Assembly (NCBI RefSeq): GCF_000949865.1
Contig: NZ_JWJH01000015.1
Coordinates: 62,001 to 126,000, forward strand
Reading direction: 5' to 3'
Origin: Rhizobium nepotum 39/7
GTDB lineage: Bacteria > Pseudomonadota > Alphaproteobacteria > Rhizobiales > Rhizobiaceae
Length of the DNA: 64,000 nucleotides
Position numbers and translations under genes: made by a program. Below the pieces are notes generated by a model. The model was not told the origin of the DNA. It saw nothing but the letters and a program-made list of their open reading frames with translations, and did not search any database. Positions 35,430-44,276 of the stretch are shown here, in pieces (positions within the stretch are counted from its first letter, which is position 1; each line of letters begins with the position of its first letter).

Positions 35430-36914
35430 ATGAACACATCGATCCTTTTGCTGATACTGACGCTGATCGGCATCGGCAGTTATCTGCTCGGCAGCCGCCG
35501 TGCCATTGCTCTGTCTGGCGGGCGTCCCTCCAGCATGCATTCCCGTGCCGGTTATCACGGTTCCTACGCGGTCGTCTGGGCAGTGCTGCCCGCGGCGCTC
35601 ATTCTTGCTGTCTGGCTTGTTATCAGCCCGCTGGTCGTCACCTCGGCGGTGCGCGGCGAATTTCCCGAGGACGTGCGCGCCCAGTCCGAAGCGCAGCAGA
35701 GCCTGACATACGGCATGGTGACCTCCATCGCCCGCGGTCTTCAGCGGCTGACGCCGGAAGAAACCGCAAAGATCGATGCGGACACGACGGCGGTAAGATC
35801 GCTTCTGGCATCGAAGGGTGTCGCGATCGCCGGCGATCCCGAGCGTTTCATGGTCGATGCCGCCCAGACGCTGAACGCGATGACCTCCACCAGCCGCATC
35901 GGAATGATCGCCACCGTGGTATTGGCCGCGCTTGCTGGCGCCGTCTATGCGCTGCGGTCGATCGCGCCGCGCTTCCGGGCGCGTAACAGGGTCGAAAGGG
36001 TCATTCTCGCGGCCCTGCTCGTTGCGTCCTCCATCGCCATCCTGACCACCGTCGGCATCGTGCTGTCGATGCTGACGGAAGCGATCCAGTTCTTCAACAT
36101 GGTTCCGGCGCATCAGTTCTTCTTCGGAACGGTGTGGGATCCGCGTTTTGCGGCGGCCGGTGCGACGGACTCGTCCGGCCAGTTCGGCCTGATCCCGCTG
36201 CTTGCCGGCACGCTCTATATCGGTCTGGTCGCCATGCTGGTCGCCGTGCCGGTCGGGTTGTTTTCGGCGATCTATATGTCGGAATATGCGTCGCCGCGCC
36301 TTCGCTCCGTGGTGAAGCCGCTGCTCGAGGTACTCGCGGGCATCCCCACAATCGTCTACGGCTTCTTCGCGCTGACGACGGTGGGTCCGTTTCTGCGAGA
36401 CATCTCCACGCAGATCAGCGGTCTGACAACGGGCGAATACGCCAACTTCATCCAGGCGCAGAGCGTCATCACCGCCGGCTTCGTCATGGGCATCATGCTG
36501 ATCCCTTATGTCTCGTCGCTGTCGGACGATATCATCACCGCCGTGCCGCGTTCGCTGCGCGACGGCTCTCTCGGTCTCGGCGCCACGCGCTCTGAAACCA
36601 TCAAGAGGGTCATCGTTCCCGCCGCTCTTCCCGGCATCGTCGGCGCCGTGCTGATGACGGCGTCGCGTGCGATCGGCGAAACCATGATCGTGGTTCTTGC
36701 GGCCGGCGTCGCAGCCCGCCTGCAGCTCAACCCCTTCGAACCCATGACCACCGTGACCGTCAAGATCGTCAGCCAGCTGACCGGCGACCTTGAATTCACC
36801 TCGCCGCAAACGCTGGTGGCCTTCGCGCTGGGCATCACGCTTTTCGCAATCACGCTTTGCCTGAATATCTACGCGCTTTACATCGTGCGCAAATACCGGG
36901 AGCAATATGAATGA
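35430..36914 (+). CDS. pstC: Phosphate ABC transporter permease PstC
   Basis: A 494-residue inner-membrane permease, longer than the E. coli 319-residue form. An extra N-terminal part has two membrane helices (residues 1-20 and about 50-72) and a large periplasmic region before the permease core. The core includes EYASPRLRSVVKPLLEVLAGIPTIVYG and the EAA loop GSLGLGATRSETIKRVIVPAALPG. The long form is common in alphaproteobacteria. ATG 35430 was chosen over 35400 because the first helix starts there. Confidence 0.92.
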   Translation: MNTSILLLILTLIGIGSYLLGSRRAIALSGGRPSSMHSRAGYHGSYAVVWAVLPAALILAVWLVISPLVVTSAVRGEFPEDVRAQSEAQQSLTYGMVTSIARGLQRLTPEETAKIDADTTAVRSLLASKGVAIAGDPERFMVDAAQTLNAMTSTSRIGMIATVVLAALAGAVYALRSIAPRFRARNRVERVILAALLVASSIAILTTVGIVLSMLTEAIQFFNMVPAHQFFFGTVWDPRFAAAGATDSSGQFGLIPLLAGTLYIGLVAMLVAVPVGLFSAIYMSEYASPRLRSVVKPLLEVLAGIPTIVYGFFALTTVGPFLRDISTQISGLTTGEYANFIQAQSVITAGFVMGIMLIPYVSSLSDDIITAVPRSLRDGSLGLGATRSETIKRVIVPAALPGIVGAVLMTASRAIGETMIVVLAAGVAARLQLNPFEPMTTVTVKIVSQLTGDLEFTSPQTLVAFALGITLFAITLCLNIYALYIVRKYREQYE

Positions 36915-38233
36915 CCGACATCGTTTCTCCCGCAGCCGGCGCTGCTGCCGTAAACAGCGCCAAGCGCCGTGATATCGGCATCAAGCGCCGCTACGCCGCC
37001 GAACGCCGCTTCCGAGCTTATGGAATGGCAGCGATCTCGTTTGGCCTCATCTTCCTCTTCCTGCTGCTCTGGTCGGTCGTCGCCAAGGGCCACACCGCCT
37101 TCCAGCAGACGATGATCACCGTTCCGGTCGAGTTTTCCGAACTGATCATCGATCCGAAGAACGAGCGGGCCACAAATCCCGCAAAGCTGATGACAGCCAA
37201 TTATCCCATCCTCGCCCGTGATGCGGTCGCCAAGATTCTCGGCGTCGCGCCGACGGATAAGGCCGGTCTGCGCGCGGTCAACACGATGATCTCGGACAGC
37301 GTGCGGACACAGCTGCGCGATATCGTCGTCGCCGATCCCGCTGTCATCGGCACCACACGCACCGTGACGTTTCTGGCGTCGGGCGATGTCGACAGCGCCT
37401 TCAAGGGCCAGGTGGATATGACGGGGGATGAAGCCAACCGTCGTATCTCCAATCAGCAGCTTGGCTGGATGAACCAGCTCGCCGAAAGCGGACAGCTCGG
37501 CAAGCATTTCAATACCGGCATCTTCGTCAACGGCAATTCGAGCCGTCCGGAAGCGGCGGGTGTCGGTGTCGCGCTGATCGGCTCGTTTTACATGATGCTG
37601 ATCGTGTTGGTGCTGTCGTTGCCGATCGGTGTCGCGGCCTCCATCTATCTTGAGGAATTCGCCCCGAAGAACCGGTTGACGGATCTTATCGAGGTGAACA
37701 TCAACAATCTGGCGGCTGTTCCCTCCATCGTCTACGGTCTGCTCGGCCTCTCCGTTTTCATCAACTTCATGGGCTTTCCGCGCTCCGCCTCTCTGGTCGG
37801 CGGCCTCGTCCTGACGCTGATGACCTTGCCGACGATCATCATCGCGACCCGTGCCGCATTGAAGGCCGTGCCGCCGTCGATCCGCGCCGCAGCGCTCGGA
37901 CTTGGCGCCTCCAAGATGCAGACGATCTTCCACCACGTCCTGCCGCTCGCCATGCCGGGCATTCTGACCGGCACCATCATCGGCCTCGCCCACGCGCTGG
38001 GCGAAACGGCGCCGCTGCTCCTGATCGGCATGGTGGCATTTGTTGCGAACTACCCGACAACGCCGATGGATCCGTCCACGGCCCTGCCGGTGCAGATTTA
38101 CATGTGGGCGAACGAAGCAGAGCGCGCCTTTGTCGAAAGGACATCCGGCGCTATTATCATCCTGCTCCTGTTCCTCATTCTCATGAATGTTGGCGCAATC
38201 CTGTTGCGTCGCCGCTTCGAACGGCGCTGGTAG
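36911..38233 (+). CDS. pstA: Phosphate ABC transporter permease PstA
   Basis: A 440-residue permease, overlapping pstC by four bases (ATGA). A long periplasmic insertion (about residues 70-200) separates the first helix from the core, as in other alphaproteobacterial PstA. The core has EEFAPKNRLTDLIEVNINNLAAVPSIVYG and the EAA loop AALGLGASKMQTIFHHVLPLAMPG. The N-terminus is basic (KRRDIGIKRRYAAERRFR). Confidence 0.92.
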   Translation: MTDIVSPAAGAAAVNSAKRRDIGIKRRYAAERRFRAYGMAAISFGLIFLFLLLWSVVAKGHTAFQQTMITVPVEFSELIIDPKNERATNPAKLMTANYPILARDAVAKILGVAPTDKAGLRAVNTMISDSVRTQLRDIVVADPAVIGTTRTVTFLASGDVDSAFKGQVDMTGDEANRRISNQQLGWMNQLAESGQLGKHFNTGIFVNGNSSRPEAAGVGVALIGSFYMMLIVLVLSLPIGVAASIYLEEFAPKNRLTDLIEVNINNLAAVPSIVYGLLGLSVFINFMGFPRSASLVGGLVLTLMTLPTIIIATRAALKAVPPSIRAAALGLGASKMQTIFHHVLPLAMPGILTGTIIGLAHALGETAPLLLIGMVAFVANYPTTPMDPSTALPVQIYMWANEAERAFVERTSGAIIILLLFLILMNVGAILLRRRFERRW

Positions 38234-38247
38234 AGGGAGATTGAGCA

Positions 38248-39063
38248 ATGAACATGTTGTCGGAAGCAGCAGTTGAAAAGGCGCTGGACAAGAAAATGAA
38301 TGAAGTTTCATACAAGATGATCGGCAAGGACGTTTCGGTTTATTACGGCGAAAAGCGTGCGCTTTACGACGTGAATCTCAATGTCCGCGAGAACACGGTG
38401 ACTGCGCTTATCGGCCCGTCCGGTTGCGGTAAATCCACTTTCCTGCGCACCTTGAACCGCATGAACGACACGATCGACGGTTGCCGGGTCACTGGCAAGA
38501 TCACGCTCGACACCGACGATATCTACGATCAGCAGATCGATGTCGTGGAACTTCGCGCCCGCGTCGGCATGGTGTTCCAGAAGCCGAACCCGTTTCCGAA
38601 GACGATTTACGAAAACATCGCCTACGGCCCGCGCATCCACGGTCTTGCCCGCAACAAGGCGGATATGGACCAGATCGTCGAGCAGAGCCTGCAGAAAGCG
38701 GGTCTCTGGAATGAGGCGAAGGACCGTTTGCTGGAATCCGGTACGGGCCTCTCCGGCGGCCAGCAGCAGCGTCTGTGCATTGCGCGCGCGATTGCCGTCA
38801 GCCCGGAAGTGATCCTGATGGACGAGCCGTGCTCGGCGCTGGACCCGATCGCGACGGCGAAGGTCGAGGAGCTGATCCACGAACTGCGCACCAACTACAC
38901 GATCGTCATCGTCACGCACTCCATGCAGCAGGCGGCGCGTGTTTCCCAGCGCACGGCCATGTTCCACCTTGGCCATCTCGTCGAGGAAAACGAAACCGAC
39001 AAGATGTTCACCAATCCGGACGACCAGCGCACGCAGGACTACATCATGGGCCGCTTCGGCTGA
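38248..39063 (+). CDS. pstB: Phosphate ABC transporter ATPase
   Basis: A 271-residue ATPase with Walker [11 protein letters not shown]-loop [14 protein letters not shown], signature [14 protein letters not shown] and Walker [14 protein letters not shown], all diagnostic of PstB. It powers the PstCA channel and relays uptake state to PhoR with PhoU. AGAGGGAGATTGAGC lies before ATG 38248. Confidence 0.96.
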   Translation: MNMLSEAAVEKALDKKMNEVSYKMIGKDVSVYYGEKRALYDVNLNVRENTVTALIGPSGCGKSTFLRTLNRMNDTIDGCRVTGKITLDTDDIYDQQIDVVELRARVGMVFQKPNPFPKTIYENIAYGPRIHGLARNKADMDQIVEQSLQKAGLWNEAKDRLLESGTGLSGGQQQRLCIARAIAVSPEVILMDEPCSALDPIATAKVEELIHELRTNYTIVIVTHSMQQAARVSQRTAMFHLGHLVEENETDKMFTNPDDQRTQDYIMGRFG

Positions 39064-39161
39064 TCCCCGGCCGCTGCTTTATCGAAACCGAACAAGACTG
39101 GTGCCCCTGCCGTGCCCCGCTTCCGGGCACGTGCATGCGGGCCAAGCCGGAGGACTAGACC

Positions 39162-39887
39162 ATGACACAGACAACGACCCATTCGCATATCCTGTCCGCC
39201 TATGACGACGAATTGAAGTTTCTGACACGCCGCATCGCAGAAATGGGCGGTCTTGCCGAGCAGATGTGCGGTGACGCCGTGCGCGCGCTCGTTAATTCCG
39301 ATGCCGCGCTCGCGCAGAAGGTCATTTCCGACGATACTATTCTCGATCACGCCGAGCGCGAAATCGGCGACAAGGCCATCGTCACCATCGCCAGACGGCA
39401 GCCGATGGCGGCCGATCTTCGCGAGATCATCGGCACCCTGCGTATCGCCGGCGATCTCGAACGCGTCGGCGATCTCGGCAAGAACACGGCCAAGCGCGTT
39501 ATCGCGGTTGCCGGAACCGGCGTGCCGCGCAAGCTCGCCCGCGGCATCGAGCATTTGTCCGAGCTTGCGCTGGTGCAGCTCAAGGAAGTCCTTGACGTCT
39601 ATTCGACACGTTCCGCCGAAAAGGCCAATGCCATCCGCGAACGCGACGAGGAAATCGACGCCATGTACACGTCGCTCTTCCGTGAGCTTCTGACTTACAT
39701 GATGGAAGATCCGCGCAACATCACCACCTGCACGCACCTTCTGTTCTGCGCCAAGAACATCGAGCGTATCGGCGACCATGCCACGAATATCGCCGAAACG
39801 ATCTATTACATGACCACCGGCAGCCAGCCGGAGGGCGAGCGTCCGAAGGACGACAGTTCCAACACGCTTGGTTCGGTGACCGAGTAA
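39162..39887 (+). CDS. phoU: Phosphate transport/PHO regulon modulator PhoU
   Basis: A 241-residue all-helical protein with two three-helix bundles. The metal-binding motifs ERVGDLGKNTAKR and ERIGDHATNIAE, one in each bundle, are intact. PhoU links PstB to PhoR and restrains PhoB activation when phosphate is plentiful. The 98-base gap from pstB holds no obvious terminator. Confidence 0.95.
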   Translation: MTQTTTHSHILSAYDDELKFLTRRIAEMGGLAEQMCGDAVRALVNSDAALAQKVISDDTILDHAEREIGDKAIVTIARRQPMAADLREIIGTLRIAGDLERVGDLGKNTAKRVIAVAGTGVPRKLARGIEHLSELALVQLKEVLDVYSTRSAEKANAIRERDEEIDAMYTSLFRELLTYMMEDPRNITTCTHLLFCAKNIERIGDHATNIAETIYYMTTGSQPEGERPKDDSSNTLGSVTE

Positions 39888-39918
39888 CAGACAAGCAGAA
39901 GCTTGCGGAGTTCAGCAT

Positions 39919-40602
39919 ATGGTGCCCAAGATTGCAGTTGTGGAAGACGAGGAAGCGTTGAGCGTCCTGCTTCGTTACAATCTCGAGGCTGAGGGATACG
40001 ACGTCGACACGATACCCCGTGGCGACGAGGCGGAAATCAGGCTGCAGGAACGCATTCCGGACCTTCTCATCCTGGATTGGATGCTGCCTGGTGTTTCCGG
40101 TATCGAACTGTGCCGGCGTTTGAGAATGCGGCCGGAAACCGAACGCCTGCCCATCATCATGCTGACGGCGCGCGGTGAAGAGAGCGAGCGGGTTCGCGGT
40201 CTCGCCACCGGTGCCGACGACTATGTCGTCAAGCCGTTTTCGACGCCGGAACTCATGGCTCGCGTCAAGGCCATGCTGCGCCGGGCCCGTCCCGAGGTTC
40301 TCTCTTCGGTGCTGAAATGCGGCGATATCGAACTGGATCGCGAAACCCATCGCGTCCATCGCAAAAGCCGCGAAGTGCGCCTCGGCCCGACGGAATTCCG
40401 TCTGCTCGAATTCCTGATGACATCACCGGGTCGGGTGTTTTCCCGCTCGCAATTGCTGGATGGGGTCTGGGGTCACGATATCTATGTCGATGAGCGCACT
40501 GTCGATGTGCATGTCGGACGCCTGCGCAAGGCCCTGAATTTTTCCCATATGCAGGATGTCATCCGCACCGTGCGCGGCGCCGGATACTCGATGGAAGCCT
40601 GA
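39919..40602 (+). CDS. phoB: Phosphate regulon response regulator PhoB
   Basis: A 227-residue OmpR-family regulator. The receiver has the acidic pair (VEDEE), phospho-acceptor Asp53 (ILDWMLPG), Thr in IMLTARGE and Lys in VKPFSTPEL. The winged helix ends RTVDVHVGRLRKAL...VIRTVRGAGYSM. It binds the PHO box before pstS. The gene closes the phoR-pst-phoU-phoB cluster. Confidence 0.96.
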   Translation: MVPKIAVVEDEEALSVLLRYNLEAEGYDVDTIPRGDEAEIRLQERIPDLLILDWMLPGVSGIELCRRLRMRPETERLPIIMLTARGEESERVRGLATGADDYVVKPFSTPELMARVKAMLRRARPEVLSSVLKCGDIELDRETHRVHRKSREVRLGPTEFRLLEFLMTSPGRVFSRSQLLDGVWGHDIYVDERTVDVHVGRLRKALNFSHMQDVIRTVRGAGYSMEA

Positions 40603-40652
40603 GCGGACCCGAACGCGACGGTTTCACTCGGGACAATATCCCCAAGAGTCAG

Positions 40653-40692
40653 AAGGCCCGAAACCGAAATGGTGTCGGGCCTTTCGGTTTTG
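40653..40692 (+). terminator. Rho-independent terminator after phoB
   Basis: AAGGCCCGA (40653-40661) pairs with TCGGGCCTT (40675-40683), then TCGGTTTTG follows. The loop repeats CCGAAA. Confidence 0.8.
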
Positions 40693-40836
40693 ACCCTTCC
40701 GCAAACGCGACCCCTTCATCCCATGAAGAGAGTGACTGACGGCCCCGCTGAAATCATGATTGTGAGGCGGAACCCGATAGGAAAGGGCGCGGCACTCTAT
40801 CGGTGAGTTGACCGCAGAACCGCCTTGAATTTTGTC

Positions 40837-40862
40837 ATAAAAAAACGGGCCCGAGGGCCCGT
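40837..40862 (-). terminator. Rho-independent terminator after gcrA
   Basis: On the minus strand ACGGGCCC and GGGCCCGT (40862-40845) form a very stable stem followed by TTTTTTTATGAC. It lies 33 bases after the gcrA stop. Confidence 0.92.
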
Positions 40863-40894
40863 AATTTTTGAGTGCTGATTGTGTGCCGCAACAC

Positions 40895-41428
40895 TCAAGC
40901 CTTGCGACGCTCGCTCACCGGCTGATAGGCGAGTTTCGCGTGGAACTTGCAGTAGGGCGAGGCTTCCAGCGCTTCGCAACCGCAGAAATGGAAGTCGTCC
41001 TTCAACGGGTCGCCGACCGGCCACTTGCAGGTGCGTTCCGTCAGTTCCGTCAGCGTCAGGCGACGGGAAATCGGCGTGACCGCGTTTCTGGAAGGAACGT
41101 ATTCAAGAAGCTGTGCGGTCTCGATGCCGATCTCCTCGTGCAGCGCCGTTGCCGCGTTCGAACGGTTCAGGATCCGCGCCGGTGCCGCATTGACGCGGCC
41201 TGCGAAAGTCGTCGCGCGCGGGGCAGGTGCAGCGGTACGCTTGGGCGCGGAGCGCGCCGAAGTGACCGGACCGCCAGCCTTGACGCGTCCCGGCAGATTG
41301 AGACGATGGACCTTGCCGATCACGGCGTTACGGCTGACGCCGCCCAGCTGTGCTGCTATCTGGCTGGCGCTAAGCCCTTCGGACCACAATTTCTTGAGTT
41401 TTTCGACTCGCTCGTCTGTCCAGTTCAT
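40895..41428 (-). CDS. gcrA: Cell-cycle regulator GcrA
   Basis: A 177-residue protein. The N-terminal 45 residues are the GcrA DNA-binding helix-turn-helix (MNWTDERVEKLKKLWSEG, then SASQIAAQLGGVSRNAVIGKV). A Pro/Ala-rich linker and a C-terminal Cys-containing region (RTCKWPVGDPLKDDFHFCG, SPYCKFH) follow, as in other GcrA proteins. GcrA works with sigma-70 at promoters holding CcrM-methylated GANTC sites. ATG 41428 follows CGGAGAAG; the frame runs further upstream without a site. Five GANTC sites lie 147-222 bases upstream. Confidence 0.94.
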   Translation of the reverse strand: MNWTDERVEKLKKLWSEGLSASQIAAQLGGVSRNAVIGKVHRLNLPGRVKAGGPVTSARSAPKRTAAPAPRATTFAGRVNAAPARILNRSNAATALHEEIGIETAQLLEYVPSRNAVTPISRRLTLTELTERTCKWPVGDPLKDDFHFCGCEALEASPYCKFHAKLAYQPVSERRKA

Positions 41429-41545
41429 GCCGCTTCTCCGCTTGTCGCGTGTATTTTCGGCAGAATCCTTCTCTGTCTCGCGGGCTTGCCGCAAGCGTGG
41501 TTTCCGCCAGATTTTAGGTGACTAGTTCCGCCGCATCGCAGTCTA

Positions 41546-41561
41546 GTAATTAGCGATTAAC
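41546..41561. promoter_or_regulatory. CtrA-like box upstream of gcrA
   Basis: GTAA-N7-TTAAC matches the CtrA consensus TTAA-N7-TTAAC in all but one base. In Caulobacter CtrA represses gcrA, so its position 118 bases before the start is plausible. Confidence 0.4.
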
Positions 41562-41574
41562 CTAATGCTAGGCT

Positions 41575-41650
41575 GACTCCGTGGCAAGAGTCGCGGGAAT
41601 CATCTGGAATCGATTTTCCGGTTTTCCCCAACTTGCTGCTATCTTGAGTC
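41575..41650. promoter_or_regulatory. Cluster of five GANTC (CcrM) sites upstream of gcrA
   Basis: GACTC (41575), GAGTC (41588), GAATC (41597), GAATC (41607) and GAGTC (41646) lie within 76 bases. Chance would give about 0.3 site there. CcrM methylates GANTC in alphaproteobacteria and GcrA reads that mark, so this may time gcrA expression. Confidence 0.7.
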
Positions 41651-41663
41651 TGAAAGGCAACAC

Positions 41664-41781
41664 CTTGGGCCTCGTCCGCCACGGCATACTAGTGCTGGAG
41701 AAGCCCGGGAAACGCGGACTTTTGTTGACATCGGCAAACGAAGTGACAATAGTGCCCCTGCCGCCGCAAGGCGGCATTTTT
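41664..41781 (+). ncRNA. Candidate small RNA or leader between gcrA and argD
   Basis: A possible promoter, CTTGGG-N17-TACTAG (41664-41692), is followed about 80 bases later by a perfect terminator, TGCCGCC-GCAA-GGCGGCA-TTTTT (41759-41781). No convincing gene ends before this terminator. The expected transcript spans about 41699-41781. A weak 82-codon frame covers this stretch but has no ribosome-binding site. The alternative is an attenuated argD leader. The rest of the 431-base gap between gcrA and argD holds only the cell-cycle sites. Confidence 0.4.
41759..41781 (+). terminator. Intrinsic terminator 79 bases before argD
   Basis: A perfect 7-bp GC-rich stem with a GCAA tetraloop and five T residues. 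It faces the plus strand and lies upstream of argD rather than after a gene. Confidence 0.88.
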
Positions 41782-41859
41782 GATTTTCAGGCGAGGGATA
41801 ACCCCGCAAGCCTATTGACAACCGTTTGACAGCGCAACCGCGCAAGGAGTGATACAGCC

Positions 41860-43059
41860 ATGGCCGAAGCCGGCGCGCCATTGTTTGATACGTTTTCAAG
41901 AGCCCCCCTGCGCTTCGAGCGCGGTGAGGGCGTCTGGCTGTATACGGAAAGCGGCGAACGATATCTGGATTTTGCGGCGGGTGTCGCCGTCAACTCGCTC
42001 GGCCATGCCCATCCGCACCTTGTCGATGCGATCAAGACGCAGGCCGAGAAGGTCTGGCACGTCTCGAACCTCTATGAAGTGCCGGGGCAGGAAAAACTGG
42101 CAAAGCGCCTGACGGAAGCGACTTTCGCAGACAAGGTGTTCTTCACCAATTCCGGTGCGGAAGCCCTGGAATGCGCAATCAAGACCGCGCGCCGTTATCA
42201 CTTCTCGAAGGGCCATCCGGAAAAGTTCCGTATCGTGACGTTCGAAGGCGCCTTCCATGGCCGCACGCTCGCGACGATCGCCGCCGGTGGCCAGCAGAAA
42301 TACCTCGAAGGTTTCGGTCCCAAGGTCGAAGGTTTCGACCAGGTGCCATTCGCCGATGTCGACGCCCTGAAGGCCGTCATCACCGCTGAAACGGCTGCGT
42401 TGCTGATCGAGCCCATTCAGGGCGAAGGCGGCATTCGTGCGCCTAGCAAGGAATTCCTGCAAATCCTGCGCGGCCTGTGCGACGAGCACGGCCTGCTGTT
42501 GATTTTCGATGAGGTCCAGACGGGTGTCGGCCGCACGGGCAAGCTGTTTGCCTATGAACATACCGGCGTTGCGCCCGATATCATGGCGGTCGCCAAGGGG
42601 ATCGGCGGTGGTTTCCCGCTCGGCGCATGCCTTGCGACCGCAGATGCCGCTTCCGGCATGACGGCGGGTGTGCACGGCACCACCTATGGCGGAAATCCGC
42701 TGGCCATGGCCGTGGGCAATGCCGTGCTGGATGTCGTTCTGGCCGACGGTTTTCTGGAAAAGGTTCGTGATGTCGCGCTGGTCTTCCGCCAGGGACTTGC
42801 CTCGCTTAAGGATCGTTATCCTGATGTGATCGAGGAAATCCGCGGCGAAGGTCTGCTGATGGGTATCAAGGCGAGGATTCCTTCGGGTGAGTTGCTGCAG
42901 GCCATGCGCGCGGAGCATCTGCTTGGCGTGCCTGCGGGCGACAACGTCATCCGTCTTCTGCCGCCGCTCATCACCACGGCGGAAGAGGCCCGCGAGGGCC
43001 TGGCGCGTGTCGACGCGGCTGCCGCCTCCCTGACAGCGAAACAGGCGAAAATCGCCTGA
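41860..43059 (+). CDS. argD: Acetylornithine aminotransferase
   Basis: A 399-residue PLP-dependent class III aminotransferase. Motifs [17 protein letters not shown], the PLP-anchoring [12 protein letters not shown] and the Schiff-base Lys in [14 protein letters not shown] are intact. It makes N-acetylornithine in arginine synthesis (and may act in lysine synthesis). argF follows 39 bases downstream, giving an arginine operon. AAGGAGTG lies before ATG 41860. Confidence 0.95.
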   Translation: MAEAGAPLFDTFSRAPLRFERGEGVWLYTESGERYLDFAAGVAVNSLGHAHPHLVDAIKTQAEKVWHVSNLYEVPGQEKLAKRLTEATFADKVFFTNSGAEALECAIKTARRYHFSKGHPEKFRIVTFEGAFHGRTLATIAAGGQQKYLEGFGPKVEGFDQVPFADVDALKAVITAETAALLIEPIQGEGGIRAPSKEFLQILRGLCDEHGLLLIFDEVQTGVGRTGKLFAYEHTGVAPDIMAVAKGIGGGFPLGACLATADAASGMTAGVHGTTYGGNPLAMAVGNAVLDVVLADGFLEKVRDVALVFRQGLASLKDRYPDVIEEIRGEGLLMGIKARIPSGELLQAMRAEHLLGVPAGDNVIRLLPPLITTAEEAREGLARVDAAAASLTAKQAKIA

Positions 43060-43098
43060 AGAAATCAAGGGCGGACCTCTCTTCAGGGGTTCGCAAGC

Positions 43099-44031
43099 AT
43101 GGGACAGATTAGAATGGTTTCACCAAAACATTTTCTGGACCTCTCGGCCGTCGGGTCGGAGGATCTGCGGACAATTCTTGATGATGCGCGCACACGCAAG
43201 ATTGCCACCAAAACCGGCACGGCGGAGAAGCCGCTGGCCGGCAAGATGCTGGCGATGATCTTCGAAAAGCCGTCCACCCGCACCCGCGTCTCCTTCGATG
43301 TCGGCATGCGCCAGCTCGGCGGCGAGACCCTATTCCTGTCGGGCACGGAAATGCAGCTCGGCCGCGCCGAAACGATCGGCGATACGGCCAAGGTTCTGTC
43401 GCGTTATGTCGACGCCATCATGATCCGCACGACGGATCATTCGCGCCTGCTCGAGCTTGCCGAACACGCGACGGTGCCTGTTATCAACGGCCTGACGGAC
43501 GACACGCATCCCTGCCAGATCATGGCGGATGTACTGACATTCGAGGAACATCGCGGCCCGGTCAAAGGCAAGACAATCGCCTGGACGGGTGATGGCAACA
43601 ACGTGCTGCATTCCTTCGTGGAAGGCTCCGCCCGTTTCGGCTACCAGATGGCGATGGCGGTGCCGATGGGTTCGGAACCGCACGACAAGTTCCTGAACTG
43701 GGCACGCAACAATGGCGGCGACGTCAGGCTGTATCATGATGCCGACAAGGCGGTGGCGGGAGCGGATTGCGTCGTTACCGATACCTGGGTGTCCATGAAC
43801 CAGGAACACAAGGCGCGCGGCCACAATATCTTCCAGCCCTATCAGGTCAATGAAGCGCTGATGGCGAAGGCCAACAAGGAGGCGCTGTTCATGCATTGCC
43901 TGCCGGCGCATCGCGGTGAGGAAGTGACGGACGCTGTGATCGACGGGCCGCAATCGGTGGTCTTCGACGAGGCGGAAAACCGGCTCCATGCGCAGAAGTC
44001 CATCATCGCATGGTGCCTGGGCGTCATCTGA
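43099..44031 (+). CDS. argF: Ornithine carbamoyltransferase
   Basis: A 310-residue enzyme joining ornithine and carbamoyl phosphate to citrulline. Carbamoyl-phosphate motif [21 protein letters not shown] and the ornithine-binding MHCLPAHRG are present. ATG 43099 is taken as the start; ATG 43114 ([10 protein letters not shown]) is an equal alternative and gives the length usual in relatives. A hairpin (CTTCCTGA/TCAGGAAAG) follows at about 44045-44068. Confidence 0.94.
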   Translation: MGQIRMVSPKHFLDLSAVGSEDLRTILDDARTRKIATKTGTAEKPLAGKMLAMIFEKPSTRTRVSFDVGMRQLGGETLFLSGTEMQLGRAETIGDTAKVLSRYVDAIMIRTTDHSRLLELAEHATVPVINGLTDDTHPCQIMADVLTFEEHRGPVKGKTIAWTGDGNNVLHSFVEGSARFGYQMAMAVPMGSEPHDKFLNWARNNGGDVRLYHDADKAVAGADCVVTDTWVSMNQEHKARGHNIFQPYQVNEALMAKANKEALFMHCLPAHRGEEVTDAVIDGPQSVVFDEAENRLHAQKSIIAWCLGVI

Positions 44032-44276
44032 CGGCTCTCAACCCTTCCTGATCAGTGGTCAGGAAAGGTGCTTGAACTTGGCCGGACACATTACCATCTG
44101 TGGGACTTCGAAAAGGCTCGTCGGTTTTTGCTGGCGGGCCATAATCACGATTTGCACGATTTTTCCCGGAGGCGGTTTCGCTTCCCGGATCTCTGTGCGA
44201 CAAGCGAAAAAAGTACATTTTAAAAGCCGGACTTTTGGACGGTAGCGGCGCAACGGCTGCGCCAAGGAGTTATGAT

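Noticed and set aside
41581..41829. An 82-codon frame between gcrA and argD as a small protein gene.
   Set aside because: It starts with GTG with no ribosome-binding site and runs through a clear terminator hairpin. A non-coding transcript fits better.
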